Source: Flavobacterium microcysteis
GTDB taxonomy: Bacteria; Bacteroidota; Bacteroidia; Flavobacteriales; Flavobacteriaceae
Assembly (NCBI RefSeq): GCF_006385255.1
Contig: NZ_VFJE01000048.1
Span: forward strand, 42,917-106,916
DNA length: 64,000 nt
Direction: 5' to 3'
Of this stretch, positions 25,966 to 34,737 are shown one piece after another; the stretch's first letter is position 1, and every line of letters begins with the position of its first letter. Below the pieces are notes generated by a model that saw only the letters and a list, made by a program, of their open reading frames with translations, was not told the origin of the DNA and made no database searches. The position numbers and the translations under genes are program-made.

Positions 25966-26691
25966 TTATATCAACTTATAAGCCGTAGCATATGCTAGCG
26001 CTTTGTTAATAGTGTTGACTTCCATTTTTAGAAGCAGGTTTCTGCGGTGAAATTTAATAGTATCGGCAGACAAGTTCAGCACGGAAGCGATTTCATTGAT
26101 AGTAAGTCCTTGTGCATAAAACCGAAGAATCTGGATTTCTCTCTCAGAAAGTGCTATTTTGCTATGGCATATCCATTGATCTGTTTCGATATCATATTTC
26201 AAAATGGTAGTATCACCATCTTTGGTAAGGGTGATATTTCCAGGTAAATTGCTTGTTGCCAATGAAATCATACCCAAAATTTTCCAGATCTTGCCTTTAT
26301 TGGTTAACAGTAATGGTGTAAGCCTATGGTTGACAAGCAAGGTATTTTGGCTTTCGTCAACCAGATGAAAGTTGTATGCTAATGTATAGCTTTTGCGTTC
26401 TGATTCAGGTAATGTGGCATAAAATGCAGAGCCGGCTTGATTGGCCTGGTTTACAATGGAATGATCTTCTGCTTTGATGAAGGTAGAAAAAAGCTGTTCA
26501 CCCATTCCTATAATCTCTTCCGATGTGCGGTTATGCAAGAAAAAGCGATGATTTGATATGTATTCAATTTTTTTTTGAATAGAGTCAAATATATAAATGC
26601 TTTTATAAGTAAGCTGGTCGAAAGCTTTTGCTATTTCCATATAAGCTGTATGTGAAGCCTCTTCTGAATGTTTACTATTGGAGTTTTGCAT
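25966..26691 (-). CDS. LuxR-type transcriptional regulator with PAS-like N-terminal domain
   Basis: The 241-residue protein has a PAS-like N-terminal half (about 25-165) and a C-terminal GerE HTH (about 178-238): LSEREIQILRFYAQGLTINE, then IASVLNLSADTIKFHRRNLL. There is no receiver domain or membrane segment, so it probably senses a cytoplasmic signal or partner. It is divergent from the lipoprotein pair starting at 26992, with a strong hairpin between. Regulation of that pair is possible but unproven. Confidence 0.88.
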   Translation of the reverse strand: MQNSNSKHSEEASHTAYMEIAKAFDQLTYKSIYIFDSIQKKIEYISNHRFFLHNRTSEEIIGMGEQLFSTFIKAEDHSIVNQANQAGSAFYATLPESERKSYTLAYNFHLVDESQNTLLVNHRLTPLLLTNKGKIWKILGMISLATSNLPGNITLTKDGDTTILKYDIETDQWICHSKIALSEREIQILRFYAQGLTINEIASVLNLSADTIKFHRRNLLLKMEVNTINKALAYATAYKLI

Positions 26692-26795
26692 GGCTCAAAA
26701 GTTAAGTGCATATATTTTCCACTACCTGAGTAGAAGTTTTGTGTGGGCTTTTTACAAAAATAGAAAATAGTTTTAATTGTTTGTTATTCAATATA

Positions 26796-26849
26796 CTACA
26801 CAAAAGGGTGGAATTTCATTTTGAAAGTAAATTCTGCCTTTTTGTGTAG
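26796..26849 (+). other. Long RNA hairpin, plus-strand specific
   Basis: A 21-base arm (26796-26816: CTACACAAAA then GGGTGGAATTT) pairs with 26829-26849 around a 12-base loop. The outer 10 pairs are perfect. The imperfect positions become G.U pairs only if the plus strand is transcribed, and would be A.C mismatches on the other strand. It ends about 140 bases upstream of the lipoprotein ATG at 26992. It may be a leader structure, small RNA or terminator-like element. Confidence 0.55.
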
Positions 26850-26991
26850 CGGGTATTAACTGTTTTACAAGTAATTTTAACTAAATCAATCTTTTGCAAA
26901 AGAAAATTATTATATCAAAAAAACGAACTTCATCAGGAGTAACTCGAAAATCCTTAAAAAGAGTAGAGATCAATTTTTAAATTTTAAAGCC

Positions 26992-27762
26992 ATGAAAAAA
27001 GTATTGTTTTTATTTTTAGTAAGCAGTTTAACACTTTTATCGTGTGACAGTTCAGATTCTACTATTGAAGAAAAGGTAATTTCTAACCAAAATGAGGATT
27101 CTGAATTAGAAAGGAAAGCCTTATCGACAATGACCGCTGGGGAATTACATAATGCCTATTTAGATGAGATGTATGCCTATTTGAGAGGAAAGGGAAATAT
27201 AAGTGCCTCAAATATCCATGGGTATTCAAGAGAATTCTTTTCCACACTTGAGCATTCTGATTTAGCAATGCAAAATTATATGTATACAGTAAATAACCGA
27301 AATGTAAGGTATAATTTTTCAAGTCGCTTGAATTTTGAAATAGAAAATTTAAATCGAAGGCTAGATAATGCTGATTTCAGGAACCTAAATGAATTTAAAA
27401 ACTTTGTTTTATCCTATAGACCTCAATATATAAGGGATAGAAATGATTTCATAGTTTGGGGATATTATACAGATGTGTTTACTAATTCAATCATTTATTG
27501 GGCTACAAACTTAGAACAATGGGCCAGACTAGCCAATCGAAATAACTTGACTGATTCCGCTGATAAGAAATGTAAAGAAGGCGGATGGTGGAAACGTACA
27601 TGGTGTAATGTCAAACGCTATGGGTCAGTAGATGCCGGAGGAGCAGCAGCCGAAGCAGTAATTTTATTATTAGGTCCTAATCCTGTTACAATAGGAGCAG
27701 TAGCAGGGGCAGGTTTGGGGGCATCAGCTGGTGAGGTGTTAAAAGATTTAATTTTTTCATAA
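26992..27762 (+). CDS. Lipoprotein with bacteriocin-like glycine-rich C-terminus
   Basis: The 256-residue protein has a lipoprotein signal (TLLSC, Cys18). The helical middle part (about 40-190) has no recognised family. The C-terminus changes character: WWKRTWCNVKRYGSVDAGGA is followed by a glycine/alanine hydrophobic stretch (ITIGAVAGAGLGASAGEVLK type, about 225-250). Such Gly-zipper ends occur in membrane-inserting peptides and bacteriocins. The leader TTTAAATTTTAAAGCC before the ATG is repeated before the next gene. Function is not known. Confidence 0.75.
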   Translation: MKKVLFLFLVSSLTLLSCDSSDSTIEEKVISNQNEDSELERKALSTMTAGELHNAYLDEMYAYLRGKGNISASNIHGYSREFFSTLEHSDLAMQNYMYTVNNRNVRYNFSSRLNFEIENLNRRLDNADFRNLNEFKNFVLSYRPQYIRDRNDFIVWGYYTDVFTNSIIYWATNLEQWARLANRNNLTDSADKKCKEGGWWKRTWCNVKRYGSVDAGGAAAEAVILLLGPNPVTIGAVAGAGLGASAGEVLKDLIFS

Positions 27763-27857
27763 AAATTGATAAACAGAGATTTAATTCATCCGCTACTGCC
27801 GGCATGAATCTAAATTCCTAAAGAATGCAGGTATTTAATAATTTAAATTTTAAAGCC

Positions 27858-28349
27858 ATGAAAAAAATTGTGTACGGAATCTTAGCAATTTGTTTGGTAA
27901 CAATCGGTTGTCAGCACGAAGAGAATACATTGGAAAATTTACAAAATAAAAAAATTCCTCTTGATTCTTTTTTTGAGAAAGTTATAGCAGAAAATGTATC
28001 AACAAAAAAAGTGGATAATGCCTTTTATATTGATTATTTATGGGATAAAGAAAATAAAACGATAGAAATCATCAATATAACAGAGAAAGAACTGGATTTT
28101 TTTCCCATATCTGAAAGACCATTAAATAAAGAAAATCCAGCTGATTCAGGTTTAATAGCACCAGGGAAAAAATACAAGGTTACTTGTACTAAGGGAGGCA
28201 AAGATATTTGGACTAAAGAATGTGATGGCAAGTTTTCATGTGGTTCTTTGATTTATGATTGTCTCGAAGATAGCGGCTGTAGTACTATCTGTAAAAATAG
28301 TATGATATATATGCCGGAAAACAATGAGTTTATTTTGATGGAAATATGA
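27858..28349 (+). CDS. Lipoprotein with disulfide-rich C-terminus
   Basis: The ATG at 27858 gives 163 residues with a lipobox (TIGC, Cys18). The longer frame would start 33 bases upstream inside the leader. The last 50 residues hold six Cys (around TCTKGGKDIWTKECDGKFSC and CLEDSGCSTIC), so three disulfides are possible. It follows the Gly-rich lipoprotein by 95 bases and has the same 16-base leader. It may be a partner or immunity-type protein, which is speculation from position. Confidence 0.72.
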   Translation: MKKIVYGILAICLVTIGCQHEENTLENLQNKKIPLDSFFEKVIAENVSTKKVDNAFYIDYLWDKENKTIEIINITEKELDFFPISERPLNKENPADSGLIAPGKKYKVTCTKGGKDIWTKECDGKFSCGSLIYDCLEDSGCSTICKNSMIYMPENNEFILMEI

Positions 28350-28652
28350 TTTTCGAAAATAACAGAAGTTGATATCCGGACTTATTTTATGAATCTTTCC
28401 AGGCAATGACTTCACTGCCTGACATAAGATTTGATTTTCTAACCTTTAAAAAGATATATTTTGTTTTCATTCTTTATTTTCTTGATTATTTTCTTTTTGT
28501 TAGTACTGCTGCTGAAGAAAATAAATTCTAAAAAATAAGTCTTTTGCTACTATCACTTTATGAAACCGAATTGGTGTAAATTATAATCTGATATTGCTGA
28601 GTTTTTATTTAAGTCAAATCAAACTGCGTAAAAAGCAGATATAGATTCCATT
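28350..28652. other. Intergenic stretch, no supported gene
   Basis: The region contains a short inverted repeat AGGCA...TGCCT at 28401-28420 and a hydrophobic frame near 28473-28535 that has no ATG. Nothing here is supported as a gene. Confidence 0.5.
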
Positions 28653-28689
28653 AACCCCAAAACCCGCTTTATAAGCGGGTTTTGGGGTT
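28653..28689. terminator. Strong symmetric terminator
   Basis: AACCCCAAAACCCGCTT (28653-28669) and its exact complement (28673-28689) form a 17-bp stem with a 3-base loop TAT. It is about 300 bases after the lipoprotein pair and before the next promoter. The T run after it is short, so it could also be a structured small element. Confidence 0.7.
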
Positions 28690-28794
28690 TAAGTAAGCTC
28701 TTTTATTATTTATTTTTTAGCAGATTATAAGGTTGTTTGATTTTGAATTTAAAAACAGTTCATCATAAAAATATAACAGTTCGGTAATTAAAAA

Positions 28795-28825
28795 TTGAGC
28801 ATTCATTTTGCCACAGATACATTTG
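28795..28825 (+). promoter_or_regulatory. Bacteroidetes-type promoter
   Basis: TTG (28795-28797), a 20-base spacer and TACATTTG (28818-28825) fit the -33/-7 consensus. It lies 27 bases upstream of the ATG at 28853. Confidence 0.65.
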
Positions 28826-28852
28826 TATCAAAATAAAATATAACCAATAACC

Positions 28853-29908
28853 ATGAAGAAATTTTTAAAAATCATCAAGTTCACATTTACAGCTATTATA
28901 AGCATCTTTCTACTTTTGTTCGTATATTTTTTTATAAGCAACAAATTATTTCTGGGATCCAAAAATGAAGACAACATTAGCTATCTGACAAAAAATAAAA
29001 CTGAAATCACAGATTCAATTAATAGTGAATTGTTTGACGAGGATTTTTACAAATCACAGGTCTTCCTTTTAGGAGAAATTCATGGTTATGCCGACAATCA
29101 AAGACTGGACAAAGAGCTATTGTTCTTCCTGAACAAAAAGGCAGGAGTTAAATATTATATTGCAGAGATGGATAGCTTGACAGCCAAAAAGCTAAATGTC
29201 TTTTTGAAAAGCGATACAAAAGACGAAACGAAATTAAAAGAAGTTGTTGTGGCTATAAATCAAAGAATTCCGCAACAATCCAGTCAGGAATTATTTGATA
29301 AATGGAATGAGATTTACGATTATAATCAAAAGCTATCGGATTCCTTAAAAATTACTGTAATTGGAATAGACAAGAATTTTGATGATGTTTCAAAAGTATC
29401 AAGAGATTCTGTTATGTTGGTGAATTTTAAAAATGTCATCAAAAAAATGAAACTCGAAAATGAGAAATTCTACGGACTTTTTGGATATTTCCATGCGCTA
29501 CAAAATAAAACAGAAAATGGAAAAGAAACATTTGCTTCAGGATTAAAAAAATCAGGTATTAAAACCACCAGCTTTGTTAGTTATACGATAGATAGTGAAA
29601 TGTATCTTCCTAAAAATCCTCAATTTCCAACACCAGAAGACGAAAAAATTGATTGGGTTAATGCAGATGGTCCTTTGCAATTAGTTAAGGGAATAAAAGA
29701 CCTGAAAGAATTAAGTAAACCAAATGCAATAACACTTTTCAAGATTGATGCACCAAATTCACCTTACTTTAAATCACAACATCTAATAAATGTGAAATCG
29801 AGAATTTTTGGAGAAAATATTGTTCCAAAAGAAGGTACTTTTACGACAGATTATTTTCAATATGTATTTTTGTTGAGAAACTCTAAAGCACTAACAAAAC
29901 TAAAATAG
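28853..29908 (+). CDS. Membrane-anchored TraB/ChaN/erythromycin-esterase-like protein
   Basis: The 351-residue protein has one N-terminal membrane segment (about 8-29) and a large extracytoplasmic domain. The motif FLLGEIHGYADNQRLDKEL (E75, H77) and later FGYFHALQN resemble the EreA/ChaN/TraB superfamily, which uses Glu and His for metal-dependent or hydrolytic chemistry. A clear promoter lies just upstream. The exact family and substrate are uncertain; macrolide inactivation should not be assumed. Confidence 0.68.
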   Translation: MKKFLKIIKFTFTAIISIFLLLFVYFFISNKLFLGSKNEDNISYLTKNKTEITDSINSELFDEDFYKSQVFLLGEIHGYADNQRLDKELLFFLNKKAGVKYYIAEMDSLTAKKLNVFLKSDTKDETKLKEVVVAINQRIPQQSSQELFDKWNEIYDYNQKLSDSLKITVIGIDKNFDDVSKVSRDSVMLVNFKNVIKKMKLENEKFYGLFGYFHALQNKTENGKETFASGLKKSGIKTTSFVSYTIDSEMYLPKNPQFPTPEDEKIDWVNADGPLQLVKGIKDLKELSKPNAITLFKIDAPNSPYFKSQHLINVKSRIFGENIVPKEGTFTTDYFQYVFLLRNSKALTKLK

Positions 29909-30010
29909 AAAACAACAGCCGATTAGGGTAAAAGCCTAAAGTTGAACCCAATTTAAATTATATTGATTGCCGGAACGTTATATCAATATGTTCTGTAGGC
30001 TTATTTATAT

Positions 30011-30068
30011 TTTGCGCCTCTGCGTCTTTGCAAGAAAATAATTATTCTCATAGACGCAGAGGCGCAAA
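30011..30068. repeat. Interspersed palindromic repeat
   Basis: TTTGCGCCTCTGCGTCT (30011-30027) and its exact complement (30052-30068) form a 17-bp stem with a 24-base loop. The arm shares GCG-CT-GCGTCTTTGC with the element at 14910-14965, so they belong to one family. It lies between two genes on the same strand. Confidence 0.7.
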
Positions 30069-30116
30069 GTTCGTAAAGAGAAAATTATTGAAAGCTAACC
30101 TTTTTTGTGTCTATTA

Positions 30117-30722
30117 ATGAAGAATCAAATCCCCAAAATTTTAATATTCTCCAGATTAGTAATCGGATTTCTAATTGTTATTATAAGCTATATAAATATT
30201 GAAAACTACAAGCCAATAGCTATATCTCTATTAACAATTGGTCTTTTGACAGATATATTCGATGGAATTATTGCAAGAAAATTAAATATTTCAACACAAC
30301 TGCTACGAAGGCTGGATTCTACTATTGACCAAATTTTTTTCATTTGTGTTGCGTTTGCAACCTATATCCAATGTCCGGAGTTTTTTAAAAATAATATACT
30401 ATTGGTTTCTATTCTTATTGGAACCGAAATTCTGACATATGCTATCAGTTTTTTAAAGTTTAGGAAAGAAATAGCAACACATTCACTTGGTGCAAAATTT
30501 TGGACATTATTATTATTTGGAACGCTTATTCAAGTAATAGTTGAATGTCAATCGACTTATCTGTTTCAAATGTGTTTTTGGGTTGGAATCATTACGCGAA
30601 TTGAAATCATAGGCATTATCCTAACGCTAAAAAAGTGGACAAACGATGTTCCTTCGCTTTATCATGCAATACAGCTCAGAAAAGGGAAAGAAATAAAGCG
30701 AAGAAAATTGTTTAACGGCTAA
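30117..30722 (+). CDS. CDP-alcohol phosphatidyltransferase family protein
   Basis: The ATG at 30117 gives 201 residues with about six membrane segments. The CDP-alcohol phosphotransferase motif is present: D46-x2-D49-G50-x2-A53-R54, then D67-x3-D71. The Gly expected eight residues after AR is Leu63. All catalytic Asp residues are kept. Such enzymes join CDP-diacylglycerol to an alcohol in phospholipid synthesis. The gene is isolated, so its alcohol substrate is unknown. Confidence 0.85.
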   Translation: MKNQIPKILIFSRLVIGFLIVIISYINIENYKPIAISLLTIGLLTDIFDGIIARKLNISTQLLRRLDSTIDQIFFICVAFATYIQCPEFFKNNILLVSILIGTEILTYAISFLKFRKEIATHSLGAKFWTLLLFGTLIQVIVECQSTYLFQMCFWVGIITRIEIIGIILTLKKWTNDVPSLYHAIQLRKGKEIKRRKLFNG

Positions 30723-30810
30723 TAATAAAGTATCTTAGAACATGTTTTTGTGGAAGCTGGAAGAAGGAAAACTTGAATAAAACAACCGTGAAATAATAAA
30801 CCGACCTGCT

Positions 30811-31743
30811 ATGAGTAATACTCCTCAAAATGTAACCGATTATCCCAATGATAATACCTATTTTCTGGTATGGAATTTCAAGGAAGATATTCTGGCAGAA
30901 AAAATAAAGGCCGGATTCCAAAGAATATGTGCTTTGGTAATAAATATCAATAATTCTGCCCTTGACCGGTTTCCGGATTCTAAAGCGAGCTGTGTTATGG
31001 GAATAGGTCATGAAGCATGGCTAAAACTTGATTTGCCAAAACCGCTGCCAAAAGAGTTGAAAGCATTTGAGCCTATTGTAGGCGATAAACATATTGCCGT
31101 TGCGACTAAAGGAGATCTTCATTTTCATATCCGCTCTGACCAAAAAAGTTTTGCTTATGACATGTCCTCGATGATTTCGGACTTTATGAAAGATATTGCA
31201 GATTGTGCTGTTGAGGTTCAGGGGTTTCGTTATTGGGATAGCCGATCTATTTTAGGATTTGTGGATGGAACGGAAAATCCGCATGGAAAAGATCGGGATT
31301 ATTTTTCAGTAATCAATGAACAGGATTTAAAATATCAGGGAGGGAGCTACCTTTTCGTTCAGAAGTACATCCATAATCTTGACGCATGGAAATCGCTTTC
31401 TGTTGAAGAACAGGAAAAAGTAATAGGCAGGTCGAAGGATCAGGATATAGAAATGGATGATGATGTAAAACCTAAAAATTCGCATATAGCCTTATCCAAT
31501 GTGGGTGATGATTTAAAGGTTGTTCGTGACAATATGCCCTTTGGAAATGTTGCTACAAATGAAATGGGAACCTATTTTATATGTTATGCAAGTACTTTCA
31601 GTACAGTAGAAAAAATGCTGACCAATATGTTTATAGGTGATCCTCCAGGCAATTATGATCGTATTCTGGATTTTAGTACTGCCAAAACGGGAACATTGTT
31701 TTTCGTTCCTTCATTGGATATGCTTGCTGATTTTTCAGGATAG
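30811..31743 (+). CDS. Dye-decolorizing (DyP-type) heme peroxidase
   Basis: The 310-residue protein has the GxxDG signature (G149-F-V-D152-G153) with catalytic Asp152, a likely proximal heme His225 (KNSHIALSN) and the distal Arg239 (VVRDNMPFG). There is no Tat signal, so it is cytoplasmic like YfeX-type members. It oxidises porphyrins or dyes using peroxide. No encapsulin gene is adjacent. It stands alone, converging with the next gene. Confidence 0.95.
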   Translation: MSNTPQNVTDYPNDNTYFLVWNFKEDILAEKIKAGFQRICALVININNSALDRFPDSKASCVMGIGHEAWLKLDLPKPLPKELKAFEPIVGDKHIAVATKGDLHFHIRSDQKSFAYDMSSMISDFMKDIADCAVEVQGFRYWDSRSILGFVDGTENPHGKDRDYFSVINEQDLKYQGGSYLFVQKYIHNLDAWKSLSVEEQEKVIGRSKDQDIEMDDDVKPKNSHIALSNVGDDLKVVRDNMPFGNVATNEMGTYFICYASTFSTVEKMLTNMFIGDPPGNYDRILDFSTAKTGTLFFVPSLDMLADFSG

Positions 31744-31753
31744 AATGGTAGGG

Positions 31754-32227
31754 TTACAGGCCTTTTTGCTTCATTTTCAAATTTGTGAGATACTCAACCC
31801 AGTATTTATAGGTGGTTTCGTCTAGGTAACTGTTTAATCGCAATCCTTCAATTCTGTTAAGCATCGAATCCAAAAGTGCTATTGATTCAACGGTGTTTTC
31901 CTCAAAGAAAAATATAATCCATTGATCTAAAAGGTTACTTGCTAATGCATCATTTGCTAAAGTAAATATATGTCCTAAGAGGTAGTTATCCTCATAGGTT
32001 TCGCTAAAATCGTCATGCAAAACAAAAGCAAGAAATTCTAAATCTTTATTACTCCATGAGGATAGTTTTTCGATTAATTCCTTACGGTCTGTTGTCGTAA
32101 ACGATTTTAAGACTTGAAGTGCTGCATGACCGATTCCGTCTATTTCATATAGGGCTTGGATACCTACGGAATATAGTTTTGTTATTTCCTCATGTAAAAT
32201 TTCAACCTTTGATTTCTGCGGAATCAT
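31754..32227 (-). CDS. Uncharacterised cytoplasmic helical protein
   Basis: The 157-residue protein has no signal or membrane segment. It is acidic and predicted largely helical (LHEEITKLYSVGIQALYEID; SSWSNKDLEFLAFVLHDDFS). It is not a recognised family. It converges with the DyP gene (10-base gap) and is divergent from the AraC regulator. Confidence 0.6.
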   Translation of the reverse strand: MIPQKSKVEILHEEITKLYSVGIQALYEIDGIGHAALQVLKSFTTTDRKELIEKLSSWSNKDLEFLAFVLHDDFSETYEDNYLLGHIFTLANDALASNLLDQWIIFFFEENTVESIALLDSMLNRIEGLRLNSYLDETTYKYWVEYLTNLKMKQKGL

Positions 32228-32343
32228 TTGATTTGTTTTATAAAAGATTGCAAAAAATATACCATTAGAAAAGTAATATAAATTCCTTTTTTTGTTAACG
32301 AAAGTTTATACGAATATATCATATATGCTATTAATTTTACGCC

Positions 32344-33234
32344 ATGACTAAAATAAAAAGAATAACTCCAACAGATTTCAGAGGAGAGTTTATGTCGGAA
32401 ATGTCGACTGACTTTGCGATTTTAAGGACGCCCATCCAAATACACGATATAGCAAAAACATCGGGTTTTATTAAAGTGCCTACACCGTTGCATAGACCAG
32501 AATTCAATTTTATAGTTCATATTACCAAAGGAAGTGCAAAACAGCAGGTAGATGCTAATTTGGTGCCCGTAAAAGAAAATGAAATCTTATTTGTAAGGCA
32601 AGGCAATGTGACTTCATTAATGGAAGTAAGTCCGGATGCAGCCGGACATATGATTTTATTCGAAGATCAGACGCTCAACCAATTGTTATCAAAACAAGAG
32701 CTCATTAAACTCTTTTCTGTCAATGTGGTTATTGATTTGCCTGAAGAGAGTAGTGTATGGTTAACCTCTTTATTTGAACTGTTGAGTATTGAGATTTACC
32801 AGCCAAATCCAAACCTTGGTATCTGTTACTCTCTTTTTCAAGCAGGGTTGCAGAAAATTTTTACTTCAAGCAAAGAACTCAATAAAAACATAAACCGAAG
32901 TGCTGAAATCACTTTCAATTTTAAGGAACTGGTTTATAAATACCATCTGGAACATAAGCCAATTTCATTTTATGCCACGGAACTCTCTGTTTCCGAAAAC
33001 TACCTTCATAGATGTATCAAAGAAACCATTGGTGAAAGTCCAAAGGAATGGATCAACAAAGTGAGTATCCTGCAAAGCCAGTTGCTCTTACAAGACTTGA
33101 CCAAGAGCATTTCTGAAATTGCTTTTGAGCTCAATTATGGCGACCCTAGTTATTTTGGGCGTCTCTTTAAAAAGATAACCGGAGTAACCCCATCGGAATA
33201 TCGAATTTCTTTTATGCAAGATTTGTCCGAGTAA
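32344..33234 (+). CDS. AraC family transcriptional regulator
   Basis: The 296-residue protein has an N-terminal cupin-like sensing half (about 25-150) and a C-terminal double HTH (about 195-290). The second HTH has ISEIAFELNYGDPSYFGRLF and KKITGVTPSEYR, the classical AraC signature. It lies ahead of a secreted DUF6268-like protein, a membrane protein and an NmrA-type protein on the same strand, 67 bases or more away. It probably regulates that group. Confidence 0.94.
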   Translation: MTKIKRITPTDFRGEFMSEMSTDFAILRTPIQIHDIAKTSGFIKVPTPLHRPEFNFIVHITKGSAKQQVDANLVPVKENEILFVRQGNVTSLMEVSPDAAGHMILFEDQTLNQLLSKQELIKLFSVNVVIDLPEESSVWLTSLFELLSIEIYQPNPNLGICYSLFQAGLQKIFTSSKELNKNINRSAEITFNFKELVYKYHLEHKPISFYATELSVSENYLHRCIKETIGESPKEWINKVSILQSQLLLQDLTKSISEIAFELNYGDPSYFGRLFKKITGVTPSEYRISFMQDLSE

Positions 33235-33378
33235 AGTGTGATTTAGTTTTAAAGCAATTCTTGTTTTCAGACCACCTTTGTATTATTAAATATAAAGAAG
33301 ATGAAAACATTAATAGTTATTAAAAACAGTGTTAGCAGTAGCAAACTTTCAATTACTTCTCATTTTAAATATAAAGTT

Positions 33379-34293
33379 ATGGACAAAGGGTCATGTCTTT
33401 GTTTATTCTTATTTTTTTCTCTCTTTTTTTCAAATAAAAGCCATGGCCAGATTATTCAGGATATTAGTGGGGTTGCTATCACTAGTCATGCTAAAGCTAC
33501 TTTTAAAGATCTGCCACCCGAAAGTTTAAATTCAGGGAATAAGTTTCAACTGAATACTTATGATGCCTGGTTGCCTGTGCCACCTATCAGAATTGGAAAA
33601 ACTACCATCTTTAGTAATCTGAATTACCGTTTGATGGATTTCAATTACGATAACAATACAGATGATCCCAATCGTATTGAAAAAATTCAGGAAATCAAAT
33701 CCGTAATAGTTATCAGACACCCTATTTCAAGTAAGTGGTCTATTTTGACGATAGCTATGCCCACTTTTGCAGGAGAAAAGTCCGTTTCTTCTAATGATCT
33801 TATTCTGGACGGAATACTTGGAGTATCGAAAAAATTTGGTGCCGAATTGAATCTTGAAATTGGATTTGGTGTCCATGCCATGTATTCCTTCGGTGAGACA
33901 TTGATTACTCCAGGAATATCATTTGATTATCGAAGCACAAACAATAAATGGCTGGCCCAGTTTTATTGGCCGAGGTTAAACGTACTCTATAACGTAAACG
34001 CAAATACCCAGATAGGTTTGGCTGGTTCGATAGACTGGACACGGTTTAATCTGAAAAATTATCGTGGTTACAATGGTAAAGAAGTCGATTATGCTCAATT
34101 CTCCACTATTCATGGCGGCTTGCAGTTACACCAACATTTGATAGGAGGTGTCTGGCTTCAGGTACAAGGAGGAGTTGGACTTTTGAATCGTTATGAATTG
34201 TTTGATACCAACCAAAAATCGGTAAACGATTTCTCTGTTTCTAATATGGCTTACGGAAAAGCCACACTGACCTATCGCATTGGTAGAAGATAA
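33379..34293 (+). CDS. DUF6268-like outer membrane protein
   Basis: The ATG at 33379 puts a signal peptide (MDKGSCLCLFLFFSLFFSNK) at the N-terminus and gives 304 residues. A start at 33301 would add 26 residues ahead of the signal and is less likely but possible. The mature part is rich in alternating beta-strands (LNYRLMDFNYDN, LAQFYWPRLNVLYNVN) and ends YGKATLTYRIGRR, like outer membrane barrels of DUF6268. It probably forms an operon with the next two genes. Confidence 0.78.
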   Translation: MDKGSCLCLFLFFSLFFSNKSHGQIIQDISGVAITSHAKATFKDLPPESLNSGNKFQLNTYDAWLPVPPIRIGKTTIFSNLNYRLMDFNYDNNTDDPNRIEKIQEIKSVIVIRHPISSKWSILTIAMPTFAGEKSVSSNDLILDGILGVSKKFGAELNLEIGFGVHAMYSFGETLITPGISFDYRSTNNKWLAQFYWPRLNVLYNVNANTQIGLAGSIDWTRFNLKNYRGYNGKEVDYAQFSTIHGGLQLHQHLIGGVWLQVQGGVGLLNRYELFDTNQKSVNDFSVSNMAYGKATLTYRIGRR

Positions 34294-34320
34294 ATAATTA
34301 AAATCCATTAAATAAATCAC

Positions 34321-34737
34321 ATGAGTGCCATGAAAAACACAAATCAACTTCCTTCAGCTTTTAGCCTGCGTACCTTAGTTCTGGCAGCTGTGCCTTCTTA
34401 TGTATTTCCTACCCTGATGTCTTTTCTATCAGGCTATTTTCTTCAAAAAACGGAGCTTATGATGGCTAGCTATACAACTATAGGGCTATCATCTTTAGTA
34501 TCAACCATATTGAGCTTTATGATACTCTGGCAACTCGAGTTAAAACAGATCTTAGTGCAAAACAAGTGGGTGAGAGCTCTGCTTATCATCTTGCTAATGA
34601 TTAGTCTTGGTGCCTTTTGCGCATTCCTATTTGATCTGCCATCAGAATACTTCAACATAACATTTTCAGCCTTTCTGGGAGCAACAATAATAACAATCCG
34701 TCAAAAAGTAAAAAATTATAAAGATGAAAAAAATTAA
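34321..34737 (+). CDS. Four-TM inner membrane protein
   Basis: The 138-residue protein has four hydrophobic helices (starting at about 18, 50, 81 and 108) and a basic C-terminus. It is not a recognised family. It overlaps the NmrA-type gene by 14 bases and starts 27 bases after the DUF6268-like gene, so it is part of the AraC-linked operon. A start at the second ATG (34330) is possible. Confidence 0.65.
   Translation: MSAMKNTNQLPSAFSLRTLVLAAVPSYVFPTLMSFLSGYFLQKTELMMASYTTIGLSSLVSTILSFMILWQLELKQILVQNKWVRALLIILLMISLGAFCAFLFDLPSEYFNITFSAFLGATIITIRQKVKNYKDEKN

Noticed and set aside
28473..28535. Hydrophobic frame ending in a Lys-rich tail (LLVLLLKKINSKK)
   Set aside because: No ATG or clear leader; about 25 residues from a TTG only. 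Too weak to call.
28853..29908. Macrolide resistance by an erythromycin esterase
   Set aside because: Only the LGEIHG-type motif is shared; the protein is membrane anchored and diverged, so no resistance function can be claimed.
32285..32302. TTTGTTAACGAAA near the AraC gene as a third MerR operator
   Set aside because: It lacks the central single base and the right half AACAA, so it does not match the two crt sites.
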